Below, one piece after another: positions 1 to 6,249 of a DNA stretch of 9,888 nt (position 1 is its first letter; each line of letters starts with the position of its first letter). The DNA comes from Fischerella sp. (GTDB taxonomy: Bacteria > Cyanobacteriota > Cyanobacteriia > Cyanobacteriales > Nostocaceae): the NCBI GenBank assembly GCA_026419705.1, contig JANZYY010000153.1, positions 256 to 10,143 of the forward strand, written 5' to 3'. The notes beneath the pieces were generated by a model. It made no database searches. It saw nothing but the letters and a program-made list of their open reading frames with translations, and was not told the origin of the DNA. The position numbers and the translations under genes were made by a program.

Positions 1-309
1 CGGACGATCCAATAGGTTTTTTCGGGGTAAAACATCAGCGATCGCCCCCCTTTGACCAGCCCAATCTGGTTCTTCTATTACAACGCGATCGCCAACCATT
101 ACCTGTTGCCCTATTTTTTTCAGGCGGGTTCTGCGGGTACATAAGAGGATAGGAAAATGGTGGGATAGGGAGGTAGAGGAATTTACTCTCACTCTTCCAC
201 TCTCCGGTTCTCCCACTCCTAGATCTAGCTGTACTTTATAATAATTTGCCTGCACGGCTAACACCGTACCCAAGAAAGTGAGAATCTGTTCTGGTATTTC
301 CTCTGTCAT
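1..309 (-). CDS. rsgA: Ribosome small-subunit-dependent GTPase RsgA, N-terminal part
   Basis: RsgA (YjeQ/YloQ) is a circularly permuted GTPase that binds the 30S ribosomal subunit late in its assembly. Only the first 103 codons are present; the gene runs off the left edge, so the GTPase and zinc domains are not visible. What can be read is the N-terminal OB-fold: residues 10-20 (LTFLGTVLAVQ), then a block with CTRRTRLKKIGQ and VGDRVVIEE, ending in PRKNLLDRP, which is the family's junction into the GTPase domain. Between the first strand and the CTRR block (about residues 33-53) lies a serine-rich, low-complexity stretch encoded by heptad-like DNA. The ATG overlaps the TGA of the upstream TusA-family gene as ATGA, which suggests translational coupling. 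The family call is firm; the overlap and the frame, open to base 1, fix the start. Confidence 0.9.
   Translation of the reverse strand, partial: MTEEIPEQILTFLGTVLAVQANYYKVQLDLGVGEPESGRVRVNSSTSLSHHFPILLCTRRTRLKKIGQQVMVGDRVVIEEPDWAGQRGAIADVLPRKNLLDRP
38..92. repeat. HIP1 octamers (two here, six in the window)
   Basis: Perfect GCGATCGC palindromes lie at 38-45 and 85-92 within rsgA, and also at 4887-4894 and 5114-5121 (grpE), 5882-5889 (gap) and 7669-7676 (pilB). HIP1 is a hallmark of many cyanobacterial genomes and is the best compositional clue to the host. Confidence 0.9.
185..219. repeat. Heptad-like CT-rich repeat inside rsgA
   Basis: On the plus strand five 7-bp units follow one another: actctca, ctcttcc, actctcc, ggttctc, ccactcc. 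They encode the low-complexity linker in the RsgA OB-fold without breaking the frame. The units are degenerate, so this is a weak tandem repeat resembling the short tandemly repeated repetitive (STRR) sequences of heterocystous cyanobacteria. Confidence 0.45.
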
Positions 310-563
310 GAGGTGGTAGCGGGACGGCGTACTAACAAAGAAAAATAGCTAGTGCAGTCTGTGACTTGTTCAACCTGATAACCTGCCATTGTCAGGCTAT
401 CAGGAACTTGTTCAATTGGCTCGCCAGGATCTAACCAGACTTCCAGTAAACCCCCTGGTTGCATTTGCTCCAAACGGAGTTTTGTGCGTACAAAATTAAT
501 CGGACAGGGGGTACCGCGCAAATCAAGTTGAGCATCAGGAGTTAAAAGAGAAGATGGACTCAT
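306..563 (-). CDS. TusA/SirA-family sulfurtransferase-like small protein
   Basis: This 85-residue protein has the TusA fold signature: a first strand and motif LDLRGTPCP at residues 13-21 with the candidate persulfide-carrying cysteine at Cys20, a following helix (FVRTKLRLEQM), a glycine turn (PGGLLEVWLD) and the late strand-helix part with GYQVEQV. TusA proteins pass sulfur as a cysteine persulfide to acceptors such as the tRNA thiolation machinery. The usual CPxP is here CPIN, so the second proline of the motif is missing; the cysteine is kept. The gene lies 6 bp after the dnaJ stop and overlaps rsgA by 4 bp, so it is almost certainly co-transcribed and translationally linked. Its partner in this organism cannot be read from the sequence, so sulfur transfer is inferred from family only. 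No gene symbol is given because TusA paralogues differ in role. Confidence 0.85.
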   Translation of the reverse strand: MSPSSLLTPDAQLDLRGTPCPINFVRTKLRLEQMQPGGLLEVWLDPGEPIEQVPDSLTMAGYQVEQVTDCTSYFSLLVRRPATTS

Positions 564-574
564 CGGGACTCATC
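556..574. repeat. Short direct duplication at the dnaJ-TusA junction
   Basis: The 9-mer ggactcatc occurs at 556-564 and again at 566-574, one base apart. On the coding strand each copy contains ATGAGTCC. The first copy overlaps the dnaJ stop as ATGA; the second holds the start codon used by the TusA-family gene. Reading from the first ATG gives only 12 codons before a stop. Confidence 0.8.
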
Positions 575-1700
575 GTTGGTGGAAGAAATTACCCAAAAAA
601 CCTTCTATACCGCCTTTACCAGTACGCTCTCCTCTAATTTTAGCTAGCTTTTCTAACAACTCTCTTTCCTCAGGAGTTATCTTAGTGGGAATCTCAACTA
701 ATACTGTAATCAGATGGTCGCCTCGGCTGACTGGGTTACCCAAACGTGGTACACCACGATTCTCTAACTTCATCACTGTGTTTGGCTGGGTTCCGGGTGG
801 AATTGTCAGTTCGACCGGCCCGTCTACTGTATTAATCTCGAAGCGGGAACCTAAAATAGCCTGAAGATAGCTAATTTTGATTTCTGAGAGAATATTAATT
901 CCATCCCGCTGAAATTCTGGATCTTCATTGACAAATAAGTAAACGTACAAATCTCCGGGCGGACCACCGCGTTGACCCGCATCTCCTTCTCCAGATATGC
1001 GCAAGCGTGTACCATTATCTACGCCAGCCGGAATGGTAATTTTGAGTTTCTTTGTAATTTGATTTGCACCCTTGCCATCACAAGCATCGCATTTGTCTTC
1101 TATAACACTACCCGTACCATTACAAGTGGGACAGGTCGAGACTTGGGTAAAACTGCCAAATGGCGTTCTAGTGACGCGGCGTACTTGACCCGAACCGCTA
1201 CAAGTCGAACAAGTGCGAGGGCGAGTTCCTGGTTTTGCACCCGATCCTTTACAAACTTCACAAGTCTCTAAATGCGAAATACGAATTTCCTTTTCACCAC
1301 CAAATACCGCTTCTCGAAAATCTAACTTCAGATCCAGGCGCAGATCGTCACCCCTAACCGGGCCGCTGCGTCGTCTTTGCGCTTGAGTGCCCATACCACC
1401 GGCAAAGCCACTGAAGATGCTTTCAAAGATATCGGCAAAACCGCCTATATCAACATCTTGGTAGCCAACACCAGCCGCACCTGAGACTCCGGCTTCGCCA
1501 AAGCGGTCATAACGAGCGCGGGTTTCTGATTCTGAGAGTACCTCATAGGCGCGGTTGATTTCTTTAAAGCGCTCTTCGGCTCCCGGTTCTTTGTTCACAT
1601 CTGGATGATATTTCCGGGCTAGGCGGCGATAGGCTTGTTTGATTTCTTCTTTGTCGGCGTCACGAGAGACACCCAGAATTTCGTAGTAGTCGCGGGCCAT
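570..1700 (-). CDS. dnaJ: Chaperone protein DnaJ (Hsp40, type I)
   Basis: DnaJ delivers unfolded clients to DnaK in the cytoplasm and stimulates its ATPase. The 376-residue protein has every type I part in order: J-domain at residues 3-68 with the HPD motif at 32-34; a Gly/Phe-rich linker at about 71-104; four zinc-binding CxxCxGxG repeats starting at Cys147, Cys164, Cys190 and Cys204; and the C-terminal substrate-binding and dimerisation domains. The frame stays open for 34 more codons to an ATG at 1802, but I place the start at 1700 because MARDYYEILGV is the standard DnaJ N-terminus, the length equals E. coli DnaJ (376), and the upstream residues are low-complexity and unlike the family. 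No clear Shine-Dalgarno precedes the ATG, which is common in cyanobacteria. It probably heads a unit with the TusA-family gene and rsgA. Confidence 0.97.
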   Translation of the reverse strand: MARDYYEILGVSRDADKEEIKQAYRRLARKYHPDVNKEPGAEERFKEINRAYEVLSESETRARYDRFGEAGVSGAAGVGYQDVDIGGFADIFESIFSGFAGGMGTQAQRRRSGPVRGDDLRLDLKLDFREAVFGGEKEIRISHLETCEVCKGSGAKPGTRPRTCSTCSGSGQVRRVTRTPFGSFTQVSTCPTCNGTGSVIEDKCDACDGKGANQITKKLKITIPAGVDNGTRLRISGEGDAGQRGGPPGDLYVYLFVNEDPEFQRDGINILSEIKISYLQAILGSRFEINTVDGPVELTIPPGTQPNTVMKLENRGVPRLGNPVSRGDHLITVLVEIPTKITPEERELLEKLAKIRGERTGKGGIEGFLGNFFHQR

Positions 1701-1755
1701 ATAGCAAAGGTGAAAGTTAAAAGGTAGAAAGCAGCTATGCAGGGAGAAATTTGTA

Positions 1756-1793
1756 GACGCACCAGGCGTCGAGTGGCAACTTGATTGAGTTGC
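1756..1793 (-). other. Two small hairpins in the dnaJ upstream region
   Basis: gacgc (1756-1760) pairs with gcgtc (1766-1770) across a 5-nt loop. gcaact (1776-1781) pairs with agttgc (1788-1793) across a 6-nt loop. They sit 55-95 bp before the dnaJ ATG and would be in its leader if transcription starts further upstream. No function is assigned. Confidence 0.4.
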
Positions 1794-1882
1794 GCCTTTC
1801 AAACAATAGTGCTGCGGCTTCTTGAGCCTCTGATGAAATTCGAGCAGGCAGAAGGCAATGGTTAAATTTTATTAATAATTGA

Positions 1883-1903
1883 TTTTACCTTTTACCTTTT
1901 ACA
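1883..1903. repeat. 7-bp tandem repeat, three units (ttttacc)
   Basis: ttttacc occurs at 1883-1889 and 1890-1896, followed by ttttaca at 1897-1903. The period is exactly 7 bp, as in the other heptad repeats of this window. Confidence 0.75.
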
Positions 1904-1964
1904 TAAATCACCAGCGAATCACCAGCAACAGGTGCTTTCTTCGTAAGGCAGCGCGTTTTTGGAG

Positions 1965-2036
1965 GTTTTTGTAGACGTCCGTAGGGCGGTGAGCCAGAGC
2001 CTTGGCGGGTTTCCCCGTTGTAGCAACTGGCGTCCT
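1965..2036. repeat. GC-rich palindromic interspersed repeat (inferred)
   Basis: The segment has a nested inverted structure: outer arms gccag (1993-1997) and ctggc (2027-2031), and inner arms cggg (2006-2009) and cccg (2014-2017). The wording (gtagacg, gtagggcggtgagcc, gggtttcccc, actggcg) resembles dispersed repeats common in Nostoc-type genomes; that resemblance is from memory and copy number cannot be checked here. A small open frame crosses it on the plus strand but looks like a by-product of the repeat. Confidence 0.5.
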
Positions 2037-2279
2037 GTAACGACTGCCGTTAGAGAAGACAAAAGCTTTGGCCTGAGGCTGTCTCTTTTACAATTGTGCT
2101 ACGTACTAGGGAAAAACTCCGCCTACCAACCAGAAGAGCTAGCCGCACCAAAAGGTGTGGAAAACCCCCCATTCACCTGAGAGTTCATCTAGAGTTCATA
2201 TATTTTTCAACCAATTTAGCAAGAGTTTTTAATTCTGGCAAAGCTAATGATTTCTACTTTACAATCTAGCAAAAATAGG

Positions 2280-2379
2280 TAGTGGATAGTGGTTAGTGTA
2301 TAGTGGATAGTGGTTAATGGTTGGTAAGAAACATTAACAACGAACAACTAACAACTCACAACTCACAACTCACAACTAA
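2280..2379. repeat. Paired heptad tandem arrays downstream of dnaK
   Basis: Six 7-bp units of the type tagtggt/tagtgga/taatggt run from 2280 to 2321, and six units of the type caactca/caactaa/caacgaa from 2338 to 2379. On the dnaK coding strand the GTTG-type array comes first, about 6 bp after the stop, and the CCACTA-type array second, so the transcript could fold into a long imperfect hairpin. They fit the STRR class of heterocystous cyanobacteria. Confidence 0.85.
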
Positions 2380-2385
2380 CATCTT

Positions 2386-4344
2386 TCAATCGATCGCTTC
2401 ATAATCAGCTTGTAGGGTATTTTCCTCTTCAAAATCAAAGTTAAATTGCGGTGTGAGTGTGCCATTAAGTATTTCAGATTGTTCAGGAGCAGCATGATCT
2501 ACTGCGGAGGAAATACGATCGACTTGGCCATCATTAACACGGTTGTAGACTTCGGCACCAATGGTAAATAGAGTTTGCTGGAAGTCATCCAAGCAGCGCT
2601 TGAATTCTGCTACAGAAATACTCGAATCACCCATGACTAATTGCAACTGGGCGAGTTTTTCATCTGCAAGAGTTTTCATTTGCTCACCAATTAGGTTGCC
2701 ATTATCTTTTAAGGTCGATTCGTAACTGTACAACAAATTATCTGCTTGGTTTTTGAGTGCTGCTATTTCTATGCGTTTTCTGTCTTCTTCAGCGAATATC
2801 TCGGCTTCTTGCCGCATTCGTTCAACTTCGTTGGTACTCAAGCCACCTGTGTTGGTGATCCGAATACTCTGCTCTCTACCTGTTCCTTTATCTTGTGCGG
2901 ATACTTTCAGGATGCCATTAACATCGATTTCAAAACTGACTTCGATTTGCGGTACACCACGGGGAGCTGGGGGAATTCCCGCAAGTATGAATTTGCCTAA
3001 ACTTTTGTTATCCCGTGCCATAGCCCGTTCACCTTGGAGAACGTGAATTTCTACTGAAGTTTGTCCATCAACGGCTGTGGAAAAAATTTGGGATTTACTA
3101 GTTGGAATTGTGGTATTGCGTTCGATAATTTTTGTGAACACCTCTCCTAAAGTTTCTATTCCCAGTGATAAAGGTGTAACATCCAATAAGAGAAGATCGT
3201 CTACTTCACCAGCAAGCACTCCAGCTTGGATAGCGGCTCCTAGTGCAACTGCTTCATCAGGATTAATCGAACGATCGGGAGTTTTACCATTAAAAAATTT
3301 TATTAAGGCGTTTTGTACGGCAGGAATACGTGTAGAACCCCCCACTAAAATAATGCGATCGATGGCTTGTGGTTTGAGATCCGCATCTTTGAGGGCCTGA
3401 ACCATTGGTTCAATAGTCGCTTCAATTAAATGACTCGTCAGTTCCTCAAATTTGGCACGAGTAAGTTCCATCTCCAGATGTTTGGGCCCTGTTTCATCAG
3501 CAGTGATAAACGGCAAGTTAATTGAGGTATTCACCATACTGGAGAGTTCTATCTTGGCTTTTTCGGCTGCCTCCCGTAGGCGTTGCAAAGCCATTTTATC
3601 TTGGGAAAGATCTATTTTCTCTTGTTGTAGAAATAAATCTCTCATCCAACGGACAATACAATTATCAAAATCGTCTCCACCCAGGTGGTTGTTGCCACTG
3701 GTCGCCTTTACTTCAAACACCCCATCCCCTAGTTGTAGAATCGATACGTCGAAGGTGCCCCCACCTAAGTCAAATACAAGAATTAGCTGCTCTTGATCTT
3801 GTTTGTCCAAGCCAAAAGCTAAAGCTGCAGCGGTTGGTTCGTTGACAATCCGCAGTACCTCTAGTCCAGCAATTGTGCCAGCATCTTTAGTTGCTTGTCT
3901 TTGAGCATCTGTGAAATAAGCAGGTACAGTAATCACTGCTTGAGTTACTGATTCACCCAAAAAGTTTTCCGCATCCTGTTTAAGTTTTTGCAGAATCATT
4001 GCGGAAATTTCCTGCGGTGTGTAGTTACGTCCGCGAATTTGCACATCAACGGTATCATCTCGACCTTTGACACAGTTATAGGGTACGCGGGTGCGTTCTG
4101 TTTCGGTATCATCCCAACGACGACCGATAAATCTTTTGATACTGTAGATTGTGTTCTCAGCATTAGTTACAGCTTGGCGCTTTGCCAGCGAACCAACTAG
4201 GCGCTCACCGCCTTTGCCAAAACCTACAATACTGGGTGTGGTTCGTCCGCCTTCGGAATTGGCGATGACGATAGGTTGACCACCTTCCAAAACTGCGACG
4301 CAACTATTGGTAGTGCCTAAGTCGATCCCAATAACTTTTCCCAT
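2386..4344 (-). CDS. dnaK: Chaperone protein DnaK (Hsp70)
   Basis: DnaK is the ATP-driven chaperone that binds exposed hydrophobic segments of client proteins in the cytoplasm. The 652-residue protein is complete: phosphate-binding loop IDLGTTNS at residues 7-14, second phosphate motif DLGGGTFD at 192-199, adenosine-site motif VGGSTRIP at 334-341, hydrophobic interdomain linker DDLLLLDV at 382-389, a substrate-binding beta domain (about 390-505) and a helical lid ending in an acidic tail (DYEAID). Cyanobacteria usually carry several DnaK paralogues. The stretch GRRWDDTETER and the grpE neighbourhood suggest the DnaK1-like type rather than the main heat-inducible DnaK2, but this rests on memory of those sequences and needs a tree. 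It lies between grpE and dnaJ, with long gaps on both sides. No CIRCE operator is visible upstream. Confidence 0.97.
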   Translation of the reverse strand: MGKVIGIDLGTTNSCVAVLEGGQPIVIANSEGGRTTPSIVGFGKGGERLVGSLAKRQAVTNAENTIYSIKRFIGRRWDDTETERTRVPYNCVKGRDDTVDVQIRGRNYTPQEISAMILQKLKQDAENFLGESVTQAVITVPAYFTDAQRQATKDAGTIAGLEVLRIVNEPTAAALAFGLDKQDQEQLILVFDLGGGTFDVSILQLGDGVFEVKATSGNNHLGGDDFDNCIVRWMRDLFLQQEKIDLSQDKMALQRLREAAEKAKIELSSMVNTSINLPFITADETGPKHLEMELTRAKFEELTSHLIEATIEPMVQALKDADLKPQAIDRIILVGGSTRIPAVQNALIKFFNGKTPDRSINPDEAVALGAAIQAGVLAGEVDDLLLLDVTPLSLGIETLGEVFTKIIERNTTIPTSKSQIFSTAVDGQTSVEIHVLQGERAMARDNKSLGKFILAGIPPAPRGVPQIEVSFEIDVNGILKVSAQDKGTGREQSIRITNTGGLSTNEVERMRQEAEIFAEEDRKRIEIAALKNQADNLLYSYESTLKDNGNLIGEQMKTLADEKLAQLQLVMGDSSISVAEFKRCLDDFQQTLFTIGAEVYNRVNDGQVDRISSAVDHAAPEQSEILNGTLTPQFNFDFEEENTLQADYEAID

Positions 4345-4796
4345 GTGTACGAGTATTTTTACTGAGTAATTATTTGCCGAAGTATAAGTGACAACTGACA
4401 GAGGAAGGTTTCCGAGCAGTGTATTGATGCCAGAAATTATTTCTCTGCTAGCGTTTCTACTGGAGAAGGTGACAAAACCGCGGACTACCTTGTTGCGTTT
4501 TTGAATGCGATGCTGACCTTAATTTTTCAACTGGCCATGAGTCATTAGTTTTGGATTGTTAAACTTTTGACAAATGACATAGACGCGCTTGCAGTGAGCG
4601 GCGCGGTCTACCCTACACTTCCGGGGCGTAGCCCTTTTCGTAGAGTAGCCGCGCTGCAGGCGTCTACGGAAGTGGTACCTCCGGCGCATCCTTCAGACGA
4701 ATGGACTTGACGGAAGCCAGAGTCACTTTCTTGGGTGACCCTATCGAATTGTAGACGCTTGTGGGGTAGGACAAACGACAAAAACCTAGTAGCTTT
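4345..4796. other. 452-bp grpE-dnaK intergenic region, no gene seen
   Basis: No credible gene is present. The half next to grpE is dominated by a nested palindrome (4581-4665) and related GC-rich sequence up to about 4690. The half next to dnaK (4345-4560) is AT-richer and probably carries the dnaK leader; a possible minus-strand TTGTCA (4394-4389) lies 16 bp before TAATTA (4372-4367), but the -10 match is poor. A 70-codon frame (4876-4664) overlaps the end of grpE in another frame and has no family look. Confidence 0.65.
4581..4674. repeat. Long nested palindrome between grpE and dnaK
   Basis: Successive arms pair in order: agacgc (4581-4586) with gcgtct (4660-4665); tgcag (4590-4594) with ctgca (4654-4658); gcgcgg (4601-4606) with ccgcgc (4649-4654, sharing one base with the previous arm); ctaccctac (4608-4616) with gtagagtag (4640-4648, one mismatch); and gggc (4624-4627) with gccc (4631-4634) at the tip. 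A separate 8-bp inverted pair, cacttccg (4616-4623) and cggaagtg (4667-4674), offers another fold. It looks like a miniature non-coding repeat; no terminal duplication of target sequence is obvious. Confidence 0.75.
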
Positions 4797-5546
4797 TTAA
4801 CTATTTTCTGGAGGAGACTGATTTTCCTCTGAAGACGGCATATCTTCTTTGGGAGCAGCCACCTTAACCATTGCATGGCGCAGCACGCGATCGCCCAAGT
4901 AATATCCGCGTACTAACTCTTCTAACACTGTTCCTTCAGGATATTCATCCGTATGTTCCCGCATTACTGCTTCGTGCAGGTTGGGATCGAATGGTTGACC
5001 TTCAGGGCGCATCGGCGATACGCCCAAGCGCTTCAGGCTATCTACTAGTAGTTTGTAAACACCTTGATAGCTTTTGTGAATTGCCATTTCCCCATCGTTT
5101 TGGGGTTTAATTTGCGATCGCGCCCGCTCAAAATTATCGACTACTGGTAGTAATTCAGTAATCGCATTCCGCTTAATCTGTACCTCTAGATCTTCTTTTT
5201 CTTTGACCGTACGTTTGCGGTAATTTTCAAAATCTGCCGCGATCCGCATATATTGAGTGTTACGCTCCTCTAGCTGCGCTTTGAGAGACTCAATTTGTTG
5301 ACTCATTTGTGCTATGACAGCTGTGTCAACTGCTTGTGTCTCTGTAGCAGCAACCCCATTGTCTTGACTGGGCGTAACTGTTTCTTCGGGTACGCTAGTT
5401 TGGGGTGCTACTTGTTCTGTTACCTCGCTACCAGGTTCGTTAACATTCATTGGAACTGGGGAGTCACTGTTCATTGCTTGCTTGACCTCTGTTGGTTCAC
5501 CCAATTGCTTGCTAGTATTGTTTACCTGTTTATCTTCGTCCATCAT
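4797..5546 (-). CDS. grpE: Nucleotide exchange factor GrpE
   Basis: GrpE releases ADP from DnaK and so drives client release. The 249-residue protein has an acidic, Thr/Gln/Pro-rich, probably disordered N-terminus (residues 1-75), a long helix forming the dimeric coiled coil (about 77-135, with the family motif RIAADFENYRKR), a helical-bundle segment (LLPVVDNFERA and following), and the C-terminal beta-wing that contacts DnaK (GQPFDPNLHEAVM and GYYLGDRVLRHAMVKVA). A short acidic Ser/Pro-rich tail follows. Two ATGs are adjacent (5546 and 5543); either could be used and no clear Shine-Dalgarno decides. E. coli GrpE is shorter (197 residues); the extra length is in the disordered N-terminus and tail. 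It is first in the chaperone cluster and divergent from pilB. Confidence 0.96.
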   Translation of the reverse strand: MMDEDKQVNNTSKQLGEPTEVKQAMNSDSPVPMNVNEPGSEVTEQVAPQTSVPEETVTPSQDNGVAATETQAVDTAVIAQMSQQIESLKAQLEERNTQYMRIAADFENYRKRTVKEKEDLEVQIKRNAITELLPVVDNFERARSQIKPQNDGEMAIHKSYQGVYKLLVDSLKRLGVSPMRPEGQPFDPNLHEAVMREHTDEYPEGTVLEELVRGYYLGDRVLRHAMVKVAAPKEDMPSSEENQSPPENS

Positions 5547-5711
5547 TATGTACTATGTACTCATCCCAGATGCTGAATACGGCAAATCACCTTTATATTG
5601 CAGCCATTAAATTTGTGAGGCAGACAGCCTTTGGACTTCTGATAGAAGTTGGGAAAAGGTGAAAAGGCATTGGAAAACTTATTTCCTTTTACTCTTTTTT
5701 GCCCCACCGTC

Positions 5712-5736
5712 TTGCAAAAGCTGCTTTTTGCAAAAG
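5712..5736. repeat. Repeated and palindromic ttgcaaaag motif
   Basis: ttgcaaaag occurs at 5712-5720 and 5728-5736, and the segment between makes an imperfect palindrome centred on aaaagc-t-gctttt. It lies about 170-190 bp upstream of grpE and could be a regulator site, but nothing identifies the factor. Confidence 0.4.
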
Positions 5737-6034
5737 GTCTATTTTTTTGGCTGACAATAATAGGCGTATTTTGTTGCTAACATTTGCTGGAAGTGATATC
5801 ACCGTCATCTATTTTGACAAATGCTGAGCGCCTTGGCACAGAGGCATATATCTTGTGGAAATTTAGGCTCCTTTTGTTTGGGCGATCGCAGTTGGTTTCT
5901 AGTCCTAAGTCCTGCGATATCAACTCTTTTCAGTAGATCCACCCAAATAGATTTTATCTTTTTATCAAAAGTTTATTTTCTTGATTACTCTTGCTCACAA
6001 CTATGAGAAAGTAAGGGACTCCCAAATCAAAAAA

Positions 6035-6110
6035 CATCCCAAATTTTCTTGTGGGATGGGTGTCTCCACCCGTCTGGTCTGAGGGGCAAGCTATCCCATC
6101 CATCCCACAA
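6035..6110. repeat. Three-part inverted repeat upstream of pilB
   Basis: ttgtgggatgg (6049-6059) is an 11-bp perfect inverted match to ccatcccacaa (6100-6110). A third segment, catccca (6035-6041), also pairs with tgggatg (6052-6058), so the middle arm can pair either upstream or downstream but not both. A small inner hairpin is formed by gggtg (6058-6062) and caccc (6067-6071). The layout fits a miniature repeat of the palindromic type common in cyanobacterial gaps. Confidence 0.7.
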
Positions 6111-6159
6111 ACCAGCATAATTTATCTCTTGGAAATTGCTAATCTATTGCCACAACTTG

Positions 6160-6188
6160 TTGACTCGATTTTATTTAGTGGATATGTA
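6160..6188 (+). promoter_or_regulatory. Candidate sigma-70-type promoter for pilB
   Basis: TTGACT (6160-6165) matches the -35 consensus at five of six positions and is followed after exactly 17 bp by TATGTA (6183-6188), a weaker -10 box. A start near 6195 would leave a leader of about 55 nt before the pilB ATG and would exclude the inverted repeat at 6035-6110 from the transcript. This is prediction from pattern only. Confidence 0.35.
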
Positions 6189-6249
6189 AATTCTCACTTT
6201 CAGCTTGGGAATACTCTCATCAGAGGTTTCCGCTATGTATAGCTGATTT

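Larger units (their letters stand above)
1701..2385. other. 685-bp dnaK-dnaJ intergenic region, repeat-rich, no gene seen
   Basis: No convincing coding sequence is present on either strand. From left to right it holds purine-rich heptad-like units (1705-1732), two small hairpins near the dnaJ start (1756-1770 and 1776-1793), a triple ttttacc repeat (1883-1903), an 11-bp direct duplication of aatcaccagc plus one base (1906-1916 and 1917-1927), a GC-rich palindromic element (about 1965-2036), a pair of agagttcat repeats 11 bp apart (2180-2188 and 2191-2199), and the heptad arrays next to dnaK. Its length suggests that dnaJ has its own promoter or depends on processing of a long transcript, but I cannot identify a promoter with confidence. 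Confidence 0.7.
5547..6249. other. 703-bp divergent grpE-pilB control region, no gene seen
   Basis: The region must hold the promoters for both the chaperone cluster and the pilus operon. Small open frames at 5821-6006 and 6051-6242 have no family resemblance and are not called. Visible structure: A/G-rich heptad-like units with a weak inverted repeat (aaaagg at 5662-5667, cctttt at 5685-5690), an imperfect palindrome (5712-5736), a HIP1 octamer (5882-5889), a three-part inverted repeat (6035-6110) and a candidate pilB promoter (6160-6188). I find no CIRCE sequence. Confidence 0.65.

Noticed and set aside
1..30. Possible frameshift near the left edge of rsgA
   Set aside because: A first reading seemed to shift frame before the conserved DRP motif, but counting the six T bases at 17-22 correctly gives PRKNLLDRP with the frame intact to base 1.
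1701..1802. In-frame 34-codon N-terminal extension of dnaJ to an ATG at 1802
   Set aside because: MARDYYEILGV at 1700 is the standard DnaJ start and gives the normal length; the upstream residues are unlike any DnaJ and cover small hairpins and heptad-like DNA.
1959..2180. 73-codon plus-strand open frame
   Set aside because: It lies over a palindromic repeat and its translation has no family look; such frames arise from the repeat itself.
2280..2379. CRISPR array
   Set aside because: The 7-bp units have no spacers of regular length and the units are degenerate; this is a short tandem repeat.
4367..4394. Possible dnaK promoter (TTGTCA, 16 bp, TAATTA on the minus strand)
   Set aside because: The -10 box matches poorly and the spacer is short; not strong enough for a feature.
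4664..4876. 70-codon minus-strand open frame overlapping the end of grpE
   Set aside because: It starts inside grpE in another frame and runs into the palindromic repeat; no ribosome-binding site or recognisable motif.
5662..5690. Terminator-like hairpin with a T run (aaaagg, cctttt, then T-rich to 5700)
   Set aside because: The perfect stem is only 6 bp and AT-rich with a 17-nt loop, and no plus-strand gene ends before it.
5821..6242. Two small plus-strand open frames (5821-6006 and 6051-6242) upstream of pilB
   Set aside because: No family resemblance; the second runs through the inverted repeat and the candidate pilB promoter.
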